Positions 1 to 7,942 of a stretch of 58,115 nucleotides of DNA are shown piece by piece. Where the stretch lies: NCBI GenBank assembly GCA_035555315.1, contig DATMGU010000090.1, forward strand, positions 1-58,115. Reading direction: 5' to 3'. The notes beneath the pieces were generated by a model. It was given only the letters and a program-made list of their open reading frames with translations. It was not told where the DNA came from and made no database searches. Source of the stretch: DATMGU01 sp035555315 (lineage in GTDB: Bacteria > Pseudomonadota > Alphaproteobacteria > ATCC43930 > CGMCC-115725). Position 1 is the stretch's first letter. Each line of letters opens with the position of its first letter. The translations under genes and the position numbers were made by a program.

Positions 1-1
1 G

Positions 2-598
2 TACAATTACGACGAGGTCGCCAAGGCGATGAAGATCGTCATGGACAATGAGGGCCTGTCGCTCAGCAAGCGCAAGATCACCCTGTCGACCTCGGGCGTG
101 GTGCCGATGATCCGCCGCTGCGGCGAGGAGCTGGGCGTCAATCTCGCGATCTCGCTGCACGCGGTGACCGACGAGCTGCGCGACGAGATCGTACCGATCA
201 ACAAGAAGTACCCGATCGCCGAGCTGCTCGACGCCTGCCGCACCTATCCGGGATCCAGCAACGCCCGGCGCATCACCTTCGAATACGTCATGCTGCGCGG
301 CGTCAACGACAGCCCAGCCGAGGCGCGCGAGCTGGTCCGCCTGCTGCGCGGCATTCCGGCCAAGGTCAATCTGATCCCGTTCAACCCCTGGCCGGGCGCC
401 CCCTATGAATGCTCGACCAATGCCGCGATCCAGGTGTTCGGCGACATCGTCAACGCCGAGGGCTATGCCTCGCCGGTCCGCCAGCCGCGCGGCCGCGACA
501 TCTTCGCGGCCTGCGGCCAGCTGAAATCCGATAGCGTCAAGCTGAAGCGCAGCCAGCGGGACGCGGCGGAACAGGGGATCGCCCCGGAAGCCGCCTGA
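2..598 (+). CDS. rlmN: 23S rRNA/tRNA adenine C2-methyltransferase RlmN (C-terminal part)
   Basis: This is the C-terminal half of the radical-SAM enzyme that methylates C2 of A2503 in 23S rRNA and A37 in some tRNAs. The frame is already open at the left edge (YNYDEVAKAMKIV), so the start and the CxxxC radical-SAM cluster lie outside the window. Visible family signatures are LSTSGVVPMI, NLAISLHAV, ITFEYVMLRGVND and NLIPFNPWPG. The late Cys in DIFAACGQL corresponds to the catalytic cysteine near the family's C-terminus. argG follows after 114 nt on the same strand. The identification is secure; only the missing 5' part is uncertain. Confidence 0.95.
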   Translation, partial: YNYDEVAKAMKIVMDNEGLSLSKRKITLSTSGVVPMIRRCGEELGVNLAISLHAVTDELRDEIVPINKKYPIAELLDACRTYPGSSNARRITFEYVMLRGVNDSPAEARELVRLLRGIPAKVNLIPFNPWPGAPYECSTNAAIQVFGDIVNAEGYASPVRQPRGRDIFAACGQLKSDSVKLKRSQRDAAEQGIAPEAA

Positions 599-712
599 TC
601 AGCCAGCGGCGGCTTGTCGCCGACCTGATCAGCCAACCGTGGCTTGTCGCCACCGGGCCTTCCCGATACAACGGCGATCATTTGTCGTTGTCGTGAAAGC
701 GAGGGGCCGCCG

Positions 713-1942
713 ATGGCCGAAAGCACCAAGTTCAAGCCGGGTTCCATCAAGAAAGTCGTTCTGGCCTATTCCGGCGGTCTCGATACCTCCGTGATCCTGC
801 GCTGGCTGCAGGATACCTATGGCTGCGAGGTGGTGACCTTCACTGCCGATATCGGCCAGGGCGAGGAGTTGGAACCGGCCCGCCGCAAGGCCGAGATGAT
901 GGGCGTCAAGCAGATCTATATCGACGATCTGCGCGAGGAATTCGTCCGCGACTTCGTGTTCCCGATGTTCCGCGCCAACGCGCTTTACGAAGGCGAATAC
1001 CTGCTGGGCACCTCGATCGCCCGACCGCTGATCGCCAAGCGGCAGATCGAGATCGCCAAGCTGGTCGGCGCCGACGCGGTCGCCCATGGCGCCACCGGCA
1101 AGGGCAACGACCAGGTTCGCTTCGAACTCAGCTATTATGCGCTGAAGCCCGATATCAAGGTGATCGCCCCCTGGCGCGAATGGGATCTGACCTCGCGCAC
1201 CCGGCTGATCGAATACGCGGAAAAACACCAAATTCCGATCGCCAAGGACAAGCGCGGCGAGGCGCCGTTCTCGGTCGATGCGAACATGTTGCACATCTCG
1301 GCCGAGGGCAAGGTGCTCGAGGATCCGTGGATCGAGCCCGATGAATTCGTCTATAGCCGCACCGTGGCGCCGGAAGCGGCACCGGACGTGTCGGAATATG
1401 TCGAGATCGAGTTCGAGGCCGGCGATCCGATCGCAGTCAATGGCGACAAGCTGTCGCCCGCCGGCGTGCTGACCCGGCTCAACGAGATCGGCGGCCGCAA
1501 CGGCGTCGGTCGGCTGGACCTGGTCGAGAACCGGTTCGTCGGCATGAAGTCGCGCGGCATCTACGAGACGCCGGGCGGCACGGTCATGGCCTCGGCGCAT
1601 CGCGGCATCGAAAGCATCACGCTCGACCGGGGGGCGGCGCATCTCAAGGACGAGCTGATGCCGCGCTATGCCGAACTGGTCTATAACGGTTTCTGGTTCT
1701 CGCCGGAGCGCGAAATGCTCCAGGCGCTGATCGACAAGAGCCAGGAAAACGTCACCGGCACGGTGCGCCTCAAGCTCTATAAGGGCCATGTCCGGGTCGT
1801 CGGCCGCAAATCGCCGAAGACGCTGTACAGCCTCGCCCATGTCACCTTCGAGGAAGACCAGGTCTACGACCAGCGAGACGCGGAAGGCTTCATCAAGCTC
1901 AACGCCTTGCGCCTGCGTCTGGCCAAGGCGGCGCGCGGCTGA
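713..1942 (+). CDS. argG: Argininosuccinate synthase
   Basis: This ligase joins citrulline and aspartate using ATP to form argininosuccinate, the penultimate step of arginine synthesis in the cytoplasm. The 409 residues include the N-type ATP pyrophosphatase P-loop AYSGGLDTS near residue 15, GEELEPARRKA, SIARPLIAKRQIEIA and the citrulline/aspartate-binding region HGATGKGNDQVRFE. Length matches the family. The ATG at 713 is chosen because MAESTKFKPGSIKKVV leads straight into the first strand; the same frame is open further upstream, but that extension looks non-coding. kynU begins 18 nt downstream, so the two may be co-transcribed although their pathways differ. Confidence 0.96.
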   Translation: MAESTKFKPGSIKKVVLAYSGGLDTSVILRWLQDTYGCEVVTFTADIGQGEELEPARRKAEMMGVKQIYIDDLREEFVRDFVFPMFRANALYEGEYLLGTSIARPLIAKRQIEIAKLVGADAVAHGATGKGNDQVRFELSYYALKPDIKVIAPWREWDLTSRTRLIEYAEKHQIPIAKDKRGEAPFSVDANMLHISAEGKVLEDPWIEPDEFVYSRTVAPEAAPDVSEYVEIEFEAGDPIAVNGDKLSPAGVLTRLNEIGGRNGVGRLDLVENRFVGMKSRGIYETPGGTVMASAHRGIESITLDRGAAHLKDELMPRYAELVYNGFWFSPEREMLQALIDKSQENVTGTVRLKLYKGHVRVVGRKSPKTLYSLAHVTFEEDQVYDQRDAEGFIKLNALRLRLAKAARG

Positions 1943-1960
1943 GTATCGGAGCATTTTAGG

Positions 1961-3199
1961 ATGACGATCACCCGCGAGGATTGCGTCGCGCGCGATGCCG
2001 CCGATCCGCTGGCGCCGTTTCGGGAGCGCTTCGCGCTGCCGGACGGGGTGATCTATCTCGACGGCAACTCGCTGGGCGCCCTGCCCCGCACCACTGCGGC
2101 GCGGGTCGCCCAGGTGGTCGAGGAGGAATGGGGCCGGCACCTCATCACCAGTTGGAACCGGCATGACTGGATCGACCTCCCGCACCGCATCGGCGACAAG
2201 CTGGGCCGACTGATCGGCGCCACCCCCGGCGAGGCGATCGTCGCGGATTCCACCTCGGTCAACCTCTACAAGATGCTGTCGGGCGCGCTGGCCCTGCGCC
2301 CGGAACGGCGGGTCATCCTGAGCGAGGTCGGCAATTTCCCGACCGATCTCTACATCGCCGAGGGCTTGATCGAGCAATTGGGCCGGGGGCACGAGCTGCG
2401 CACCGTCACCGCCGACGAGGTGCCGGACGCGCTGGGCGACGATGTCGCGGTGGCGATGCTGACCCATGTCAATTACCGCACCGGGCGAATGTACGACATG
2501 GCGGCGACCACGGCCCTGGCCCATCGGCACGGCGCCTTGATGCTGTGGGATCTGGCGCATTCCGCCGGTGCCGTGCCCGTCGATCTTGGGGCGGCCAATG
2601 CCGATCTGGCGGTCGGCTGCGGCTATAAATACCTCAATGGCGGGCCGGGTGCGCCGGCCTTCCTCTACATCGCACAGCGGCTGCAGGACAGCTTTCGCCA
2701 GCCGCTTTCGGGCTGGCTGGGGCACGCCGTGCCCTTCGCCTTCGATCCGCATTACCGGCCGGCGGAAGGCATCCGCCGCGCCATGGTCGGCACCCCGCCG
2801 GTGATCAGCCTGGCCGCCTTGGAGGTTGGCATCGACCTTATGCTGGAAGCCGATATGGCGGCGTTGCGGACGAAGTCGCTCGCCCTGGGCGACCTGTTCA
2901 TCGCCCTGGCGGAACAGGAATGCGGCCCCTTCGGCTTCGAGATGGTCAGCCCGCGCGATCGCGCGATGCGCGGCAGCCAGGTCTCGCTGGTGCATGCGCA
3001 AGGCTACGCGATCATGCAGGCGCTGATCGCCCGCGGCGTGATCGGCGATTTCCGTGCTCCCGATATCCTGCGCTTCGGCCTGACGCCACTGTATCTGGGC
3101 TATGCCGAGATCTGGGACGCGGTGCGGATCCTGAAAGACGTGATGACCACCGGCGCCTGGGACCACCCGGATTTCCACCGCCGCGCGGCGGTCACCTGA
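1961..3199 (+). CDS. kynU: Kynureninase
   Basis: This PLP enzyme cleaves kynurenine to anthranilate and alanine (or 3-hydroxykynurenine to 3-hydroxyanthranilate) in tryptophan catabolism. The 412 residues show the family start FRERFALPDGVIYLDGNSLGALPR, WDLAHSAGAVPVDL and the PLP-lysine segment CGYKYLNGGPGAPAF with Lys at about residue 223. Length is normal. It starts 18 nt after argG and converges with a minus-strand run carrying tryptophan 2,3-dioxygenase, so two steps of the pathway sit back to back. Formamidase, the intermediate step, is not in the window. Confidence 0.95.
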   Translation: MTITREDCVARDAADPLAPFRERFALPDGVIYLDGNSLGALPRTTAARVAQVVEEEWGRHLITSWNRHDWIDLPHRIGDKLGRLIGATPGEAIVADSTSVNLYKMLSGALALRPERRVILSEVGNFPTDLYIAEGLIEQLGRGHELRTVTADEVPDALGDDVAVAMLTHVNYRTGRMYDMAATTALAHRHGALMLWDLAHSAGAVPVDLGAANADLAVGCGYKYLNGGPGAPAFLYIAQRLQDSFRQPLSGWLGHAVPFAFDPHYRPAEGIRRAMVGTPPVISLAALEVGIDLMLEADMAALRTKSLALGDLFIALAEQECGPFGFEMVSPRDRAMRGSQVSLVHAQGYAIMQALIARGVIGDFRAPDILRFGLTPLYLGYAEIWDAVRILKDVMTTGAWDHPDFHRRAAVT

Positions 3200-3227
3200 A
3201 CGCGCCGCTCAGCAGTCATCTGACCAG

Positions 3228-3557
3228 CTAATCCACGATGAACAGCTTGGCGCCGACCTTTGTCGTCGAGCGGTGGGAGCTGGCGCCGTTCGAGACCTGG
3301 TAGCTCATACCCGGCGTCAGGGTGAAGCGCCGGCCATCGGCGAGTTCCGTCTCCAGCTCGCCTTCGAGAACCAGCAGGATATGCCCGCGCTCGCACCAAT
3401 GATCGGCGAGATAGCCCGGCGTATACGCCACCATACGGACGCGCACATCGCCGATGTTCAGCGTGCGCCAGGTGGCGGAGCCGGTAGTGCCGGCATGGGT
3501 CGTCGTGGGTACCGTCGCCCAATCGGTCGTCATGAAGGCTTGCGTCGGAATATCCAT
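3228..3557 (-). CDS. DHCW-motif cupin protein
   Basis: This is a 109-residue single-domain cupin. The conserved stretch LADHWCERGHILLVLEGELE, followed by DGRRFTLTPGMSYQVSNG, matches small cupins annotated as DHCW-motif cupin-fold proteins; the His/Cys residues are probable metal ligands. Function is unknown. The ATG at 3557 is chosen because the stop of kynA is only 7 nt upstream, while the longer open frame runs into kynA in another frame. It is last in the run yggT-folD-kynA-cupin. The position after tryptophan 2,3-dioxygenase suggests, but does not show, a link to kynurenine metabolism. Confidence 0.85.
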   Translation of the reverse strand: MDIPTQAFMTTDWATVPTTTHAGTTGSATWRTLNIGDVRVRMVAYTPGYLADHWCERGHILLVLEGELETELADGRRFTLTPGMSYQVSNGASSHRSTTKVGAKLFIVD

Positions 3558-3564
3558 GATTACC

Positions 3565-4443
3565 TCATAACACCGTGCGGACTTCCCAGAGCTCCGGGAA
3601 GAACACCGTATCGAGCGCCTTGCGCAGATAGGCGACGCCGGCCGTGCCGCCGGTGCCGCGCTTGAAACCGATGATCCGCTGGACCGTGGTGACATGGCGG
3701 AAGCGCCATTGCTGGAACCAATCCTCCAGATCGACCAGTTCCTCGGCCAATTGGTAAAGCTCCCAATGCCGCTCGGTGTCGCGGTAGATCTCCAGCCACG
3801 CCGCCGTGACGCTGTCATCAGCCACATAGGGCGAGGCCGGATCGCGGGTCAGCACCGCCGGGGCGATCGCGAAGCCCCGCCGGGCGAGCAGTCGGATCGC
3901 CTCGTCATAGAGGCTCGGCGCGTTGAGGGCCGCCACCAGCGGATCATGCAGATCCGCGCGGTGGGCATGCGGCGCCATCATCGCCGGCTGCTTGTTGCCG
4001 ATGGTGAACTCGATCAACCGGTACTGCGCGGACTGAAACCCCGAGGATTGGCCGAGCGCATCGCGAAAGCTGAGATAGTCCGACGGGGTCAGCGTCGACA
4101 GCACATCCCAGGACTGGATCAACTGGGCCTGGATCCGACTAACGCGGGCGAGCCCCTTGAAGGCGGGTTGCAACCGGTCGGCGCGGATATGGTCGAGCGC
4201 GCCGCGCAACTCGTGCAGCACCAGCTTCATCCACAGCTCGGTGGTCTGATGGATGATGACGAACAGCATCTCGTCGTGCTGGTCCGAGACGGGCTTCTGG
4301 CAGGCCAGCAGACGGTCGAGCTGCAGGTAGTCGCCGTAGCTCATGCTGCGGCTGAAATCGAGATGCGCCCCCGCATGGGCCTGCTGTTCTGGGGCCTGCT
4401 GTTCCGCCGTCTTGCTTCCGTCGTCGTCGTGCTTGGTAACCAT
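3565..4443 (-). CDS. kynA: Tryptophan 2,3-dioxygenase
   Basis: This heme enzyme oxidises L-tryptophan to N-formylkynurenine, the first step of the kynurenine pathway. Of 292 residues, the first 25 or so are a polar Gln/Ala-rich tail. The core begins SMSYGDYLQLDRLLACQKP and continues DEMLFVIIHQTTELWMKLVLHEL, which includes the distal substrate-pocket His. Near the C-terminus FRHVTTVQRIIGFKRGTGGTAGVAYL carries the proximal heme His. It lies 41 nt downstream of folD and 7 nt upstream of the cupin gene on the same strand, so all are probably on one transcript. Confidence 0.96.
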   Translation of the reverse strand: MVTKHDDDGSKTAEQQAPEQQAHAGAHLDFSRSMSYGDYLQLDRLLACQKPVSDQHDEMLFVIIHQTTELWMKLVLHELRGALDHIRADRLQPAFKGLARVSRIQAQLIQSWDVLSTLTPSDYLSFRDALGQSSGFQSAQYRLIEFTIGNKQPAMMAPHAHRADLHDPLVAALNAPSLYDEAIRLLARRGFAIAPAVLTRDPASPYVADDSVTAAWLEIYRDTERHWELYQLAEELVDLEDWFQQWRFRHVTTVQRIIGFKRGTGGTAGVAYLRKALDTVFFPELWEVRTVL

Positions 4444-4484
4444 CGCCTCCCTTTCCTAGGTCGCCATCCAGCTCCCCTCGCCCG

Positions 4485-5384
4485 TCAGAACGATGGCATC
4501 TCTATGCCGTGGCTTCGGCAGGCAGCGGTCACTGTATTGCGCAGCAGGCAGGCGATCGTCATCGGCCCGACGCCGCCGGGCACCGGCGTGATCCCGTCGA
4601 CGACCGGCAAGGCCTCATCGAAGGCGACATCGCCGACGAGCCTCGTACCGCCGCCTTCGACCGGCACCCGGTTGATGCCGACATCGATCACCGTCGCACC
4701 GGGCTTGATCCAGCCGCCCCGCACGAGGCCGGGGCGGCCGACCGCCGCCACGAGGATGTCCGCGCCCCGGGACAGGGCCGGCAGGTCCCGCGTCTTGGAA
4801 TGGCCGACGGATACCGTGCACCCCTCCGCCAGCAGCATCGCGGCGAGCGGCTTGCCGACCAGATTGGACCGCCCGATCACCACCGCCGAGGCGCCGGTGA
4901 GGTCGCCCAGCCGATCCTTCAGCAACAGCACGCAGCCGAGCGGCGTGCACGGGGCCAGCGCCGGGATGCCGGCCCAAAGCCGGCCGATATTGACGACGTG
5001 CAGGCCATCGACATCCTTGGCGGGATCGATCGCCTCGATCACGCGTGTCGGATCGATCTGCGCCGGCAGCGGCAATTGCACCAGGATGCCGTGAATCGCC
5101 GGATCGCAGTTGAGCGTGCCGATCAGCGCCAGAAGATCGCCTTGACTGGCGGTCGCGGCCAAGCGGTGTTCGACGGAGACGAGGCCGGCGGCCACGGTCG
5201 CCTTGCCCTTGTTGCGGACATAGACCTGGCTCGCCGGATCGTCCCCGACCAGCACCACCGCGAGACCGGGCACCAGCCCATGCGTCGCCCGGAGGCTCGC
5301 CGCCGCCACGGCGATGCGCTGGCGCAGCCCGTCCGCGAAGGCCTTGCCGTCGATGATCTTCGAGTCGGACGGCTTGCTATCCAT
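4485..5384 (-). CDS. folD: Bifunctional methylenetetrahydrofolate dehydrogenase/cyclohydrolase FolD
   Basis: FolD interconverts 5,10-methylene-, 5,10-methenyl- and 10-formyl-tetrahydrofolate with NADP. The 299 residues include the catalytic Tyr/Lys segment VLVGDDPASQVYVRNKGKA, the signature LPLPAQIDPTRVIEAIDPAKDVDGLH, and the NADP-binding stretch GASAVVIGRSNLVGKPLAAMLL. The C-terminal block is DVAFDEALPVVDGITPVPGGVGPMT. Length is typical apart from a short polar N-terminal extension. It follows yggT by 31 nt. FolD one-carbon chemistry next to kynA could help recycle formate released in the kynurenine pathway; that link is inference from position. Confidence 0.96.
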   Translation of the reverse strand: MDSKPSDSKIIDGKAFADGLRQRIAVAAASLRATHGLVPGLAVVLVGDDPASQVYVRNKGKATVAAGLVSVEHRLAATASQGDLLALIGTLNCDPAIHGILVQLPLPAQIDPTRVIEAIDPAKDVDGLHVVNIGRLWAGIPALAPCTPLGCVLLLKDRLGDLTGASAVVIGRSNLVGKPLAAMLLAEGCTVSVGHSKTRDLPALSRGADILVAAVGRPGLVRGGWIKPGATVIDVGINRVPVEGGGTRLVGDVAFDEALPVVDGITPVPGGVGPMTIACLLRNTVTAACRSHGIEMPSF

Positions 5385-5415
5385 CGCTTGGGCTATCCAT
5401 CGCTTGAGCGGGGCC

Positions 5416-5700
5416 TCAGAGATAGATGGCGTACTGCACGATCATGTCCCGGATGAAGTAGAGCAGTAGCCAGAGGACGATGAACGACAGGTCGATGCCA
5501 CCGAAATTCGGCAGGATCGAGCGGATCGGCCGCAGCAGCGGCTCGGTCAGCCGATACAGCACATCCGCGATGGTCGCAACGAAGCGGTTGTAGGTGTTGA
5601 CCACACCGAATGCCATCAGCCAGCTGAGGATGGCCGACGCGATCAGGACCCAGGTGTATAAATCGATGATCCGCAGGACAAGATTGATGAAAGGCAGCAT
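5416..5700 (-). CDS. YggT family integral membrane protein
   Basis: This 94-residue membrane protein has two hydrophobic segments, roughly residues 5-28 (LVLRIIDLYTWVLIASAILSW) and 68-90. They flank the diagnostic block YRLTEPLLRPIRSILPNFGGIDLSFIVL. YggT proteins are conserved inner-membrane proteins whose exact role is unsettled. The ATG at 5700 starts directly at the first membrane segment; an in-frame extension to 5799 lacks membrane-protein character. It is the first gene of the minus-strand run leading to folD and kynA, so the promoter for the run should lie between 5700 and the tRNA. Confidence 0.9.
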   Translation of the reverse strand: MLPFINLVLRIIDLYTWVLIASAILSWLMAFGVVNTYNRFVATIADVLYRLTEPLLRPIRSILPNFGGIDLSFIVLWLLLYFIRDMIVQYAIYL

Positions 5701-5905
5701 GATACGGCGCGTTCTACCTCGGATCGGGGAAAGCCTTGCGCGGATCTGCGCGAGCGAGACCCTATCGTTCCAGGCGGTGCGGTGCAAGCCGGTGGGCACC
5801 CATTCCCGACCGCCAGCGGCATCATCAGCAATTATGATCGTGCCGATCGCTTGACATCACCCCCGCATCGACCTCATATCCCGCGCCACGGCGGCGATGG
5901 ATGAT

Positions 5906-5981
5906 GGGGTCGTAGCTCAGTTGGTAGAGCGCGACGTTCGCAATGTCGAGGTCCGGGGTTCGATTCCCCGCGGCTCCACCA
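5906..5981 (+). tRNA. tRNA-Ala (anticodon CGC)
   Basis: A 76-nt cloverleaf can be folded by eye. The acceptor stem GGGGTCG pairs with CGGCTCC through a G3-U70 wobble, the alanine identity element. The D stem is GCTC/GAGC. The anticodon stem CGACG/TGTCG carries loop TTCGCAA, giving anticodon CGC. The T arm contains GGTTCGATTCC, and CCA is encoded at 5979-5981. It reads codon GCG. The less GC-rich genes immediately 3' make it a possible integration site, but no repeat of its 3' end was found downstream. Confidence 0.97.
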
Positions 5982-6153
5982 TCGCCGCCGTTATTCACCC
6001 TTCCGAATGATCCGCCCGATGGCGCGCGCCTGTAGATCCCGTGGCGGACCCGCGCGCCGCCGCCCTGCGACGCGCCGGGCGGAGCCGATGATAATCGCTT
6101 GCCACGATCATTCGTACACGTATAGTTCAACGATCGGGTTCGTGATCGATCGG

Positions 6154-7185
6154 ATGAATGAGATGGTAAAGAGTCGCGATTTCATTGTCTTGGTGCTGCT
6201 GCTCGGCCTCTTGGGCTGTACAAATGCCCGCCCCGACATCGCCATCAAGGAAATCGGCAGCTTCTATATTGGGGGGAAAGAGGTTTCCGTCTCGGGCCAG
6301 CCCGTCAGCGAAATATCGACAAGCCCCGGCATGAAGCCGTTCAAATACGATCCGAATGGCCAATTCGAAATCGGACAAACCTATGTGCAGTTCGTAAAAC
6401 TGGCCGCTGCGACCTCGAAATATCCGATCCTGATGTGGCATGGCGGCGGATTGACCGGCGTGACCTGGGAGACAAAACCCGATGGGAAGCCGGGTTGGCA
6501 GCAGTATTTTCTGTCCGCGGGCTACGATGTCTACATTTCCGACTCCGTCGAGCGCGGCCGCGCCACATGGTCGGGCCTTTATAATAGTTCGCCGATTTTT
6601 CGAGCGAAGAAGGAAGGGTGGGAGCTCTTTCGCATCGGGCCGCCTGAGTCGTACAACGCGGATATGACGAAACGCGTCACCTATCCAGGAACGCAATTTC
6701 CGACGGAAGCCTTCGACCAATTCGCGAAAGAGTTCACCCCGCGATGGCTGACGAACGATGCCGCGACATTGGCGGGCTATCAGCAGTTGATCGACAAGGT
6801 CTGCCCCTGCATCGTGATCGTGCACAGCCAAGGCGGCTATTTCGGGTATATGGCGGCGCTCAACAACCCCGATAAAATCAAAGCGCTCATCGCCCTGGAA
6901 CCATCAGCCGCGCCTAACGCGGCGACGTATGATGCAAGCAAAGTCAAGAACGTCCCGATCTTGACGCTTTGGGGCGACAACATCAGCGGGCATCCGCTTT
7001 GGGCCGGATTTACTCAACCGAGCAGCAAACTGCGAGATGCTGTCAAAAATGCCGGGGGCACATTCGACTGGGTGAGTTTGCCCGACAAGGGGCTGCACGG
7101 GAACACGCATATGATGATGATGGATCGGAACTCGGACGACATCGCCGCCATCGTAAAGACTTGGCTGGGCGAGCACGGGCTATAA
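6154..7185 (+). CDS. Alpha/beta-hydrolase lipoprotein (esterase-like)
   Basis: This is a predicted lipid-anchored hydrolase of about 343 residues. MNEMVKSRDFIVLVLLLGLLGC is a lipoprotein signal ending in lipobox LLGC, after which the protein becomes polar. Fold motifs are PILMWHGGGLTG (oxyanion side), the nucleophile elbow VHSQGGYFGYMAAL with a Ser, and a late His in KGLHGNTHMMMMD. The substrate is unknown. The start at 6154 (or 6163) is chosen for the lipoprotein signal; the frame is open to 6007 but with no signal-like sequence. It uses noticeably more A/T-ending codons than neighbouring genes and follows a tRNA, both consistent with acquisition by transfer. Confidence 0.8.
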   Translation: MNEMVKSRDFIVLVLLLGLLGCTNARPDIAIKEIGSFYIGGKEVSVSGQPVSEISTSPGMKPFKYDPNGQFEIGQTYVQFVKLAAATSKYPILMWHGGGLTGVTWETKPDGKPGWQQYFLSAGYDVYISDSVERGRATWSGLYNSSPIFRAKKEGWELFRIGPPESYNADMTKRVTYPGTQFPTEAFDQFAKEFTPRWLTNDAATLAGYQQLIDKVCPCIVIVHSQGGYFGYMAALNNPDKIKALIALEPSAAPNAATYDASKVKNVPILTLWGDNISGHPLWAGFTQPSSKLRDAVKNAGGTFDWVSLPDKGLHGNTHMMMMDRNSDDIAAIVKTWLGEHGL

Positions 7186-7264
7186 AGCGGCGCAAAAGCC
7201 GGACCGTCTCCTGCGACCGAAGCATCGTAGTGAATAGTCACTACCATCGAGGGAGCTCAATACT

Positions 7265-7417
7265 GTGCCCGACGGCACGGTGAACGCGACGGAAGCGAAC
7301 CGGCAGTTCTCCCGGCTGTTGCGAGAAGTAGAAGATGGCGGAAGGATCACGATTACAAAGGACCGCCATCCCGTGGCGGTGCTCGTGCCGGCGCGCAACG
7401 AACGCCGCCGCGCGTGA
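7265..7417 (+). CDS. Truncated Phd/YefM-type antitoxin
   Basis: A 50-residue product begins at GTG 7265, preceded by GAGGGA. It reads VNATEANRQFSRLLREVEDG, then GRITITKDRHPVAVLVPARN, the DNA-binding half of Phd/YefM antitoxins. The usual C-terminal toxin-binding tail of some 25-35 residues is missing: a TGA follows NERRRA. No toxin ORF is present downstream. It may be a decayed module or a free-standing repressor. GTG 7280 is an alternative start. Confidence 0.65.
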   Translation: MPDGTVNATEANRQFSRLLREVEDGGRITITKDRHPVAVLVPARNERRRA

Positions 7418-7439
7418 TGGCTACCAGTGGAAGCACGAA

Positions 7440-7474
7440 GCCGCGGCCAGCATCGTTCGCAGCCCGGCCGCGGC
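7440..7474. repeat. 9-bp perfect inverted repeat after the Phd remnant
   Basis: Arms GCCGCGGCC (7440-7448) and GGCCGCGGC (7466-7474) are separated by 17 nt. The position 22 nt after the Phd stop suggests a transcription terminator or operator, but no T-run follows, so function is uncertain. Confidence 0.45.
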
Positions 7475-7487
7475 TGGGCGGGGGCTT

Positions 7488-7643
7488 CTAAGTCAAAAGA
7501 GACGATAGAACGAACAGATAGCGTGCTCCCGCCTTAAGAAGATTTTCCTGCCAGCTCCTCGGCAATGCATGGAAGAATGGCCGCTGCGCCGTACTTATCT
7601 CGATGTCGATGGCGTGTTCATCAAACCGGATCGTCCGTGGCAT
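7488..7643 (-). CDS. Short 51-residue ORF overlapping the RHH gene; possible remnant
   Basis: This 51-codon ORF starts at an ATG at 7643 inside the last 23 nt of the ribbon-helix-helix gene and ends at TAG 7488. The product begins MPRTIRFDEHAIDIEI and continues RPFFHALPRSWQENLLKAG. The overlapping start resembles a toxin placed behind an antitoxin. The opening loosely resembles small PIN-like (DUF5615) proteins, but it is far too short for one. It could be a small real protein, a 3'-truncated partner gene, or chance. I do not recognise the family. Confidence 0.4.
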   Translation of the reverse strand: MPRTIRFDEHAIDIEISTAQRPFFHALPRSWQENLLKAGARYLFVLSSLLT

Positions 7644-7890
7644 CGAGCCTGTCGTCGTCACGGAGGTCTTCGGGCGTGCCGAGCCGCATTAGCAGGGCTT
7701 TGGCTCGTGCCGGCGTCGTCCGCGATCCCCTTGCCGCGAAATACCGCTCCGCCTCGGCTTGCGCGCCGATCCGCGCGGCGACGGCGGTCGCGACATACAG
7801 GTTCATGCTGATGCCGGAAGCCGAGGCTTGCCGGATGGCGGCGGCCCGCATGTCCTCCGGCAGGCGCAGTTGAATCTTCGCTTTGCTCAT
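7621..7890 (-). CDS. Ribbon-helix-helix (Arc/CopG-like) antitoxin-type protein
   Basis: The 89-residue protein starts MSKAKIQLRLPEDMRAAAIR and continues ASASGISMNLYVATAVAARIG. This is a beta-strand plus two helices with the SGxSxNxYV pattern of RHH DNA-binding domains found in HicB-, CopG- and FitA-like antitoxins. The C-terminal third (GSRTTPARAKALLMRLGTPED) would be the partner-binding tail. The RHH fold binds operator DNA as a dimer. A short ORF starts inside its 3' end, an arrangement typical of toxin-antitoxin pairs. No promoter could be assigned. Confidence 0.65.
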   Translation of the reverse strand: MSKAKIQLRLPEDMRAAAIRQASASGISMNLYVATAVAARIGAQAEAERYFAARGSRTTPARAKALLMRLGTPEDLRDDDRLDATDDPV

Positions 7891-7942
7891 GCCCTTACCC
7901 TCCTCAGCAACGGACCAGGCCGCTGCACGTCGAAGCGCGTTC

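Noticed and set aside
629..3178. Very long antisense open frame (849 codons) opposite argG and kynU
   Set aside because: Low-complexity, Arg/His/Asp/Gln-rich translation typical of the strand opposite high-GC genes; both sense genes are unambiguous.
5982..6153. Attachment-site repeat of the tRNA-Ala 3' end
   Set aside because: The TTCGATTCCCCGCGGCTCC end was not found again in the window, so an integrated element cannot be delimited.
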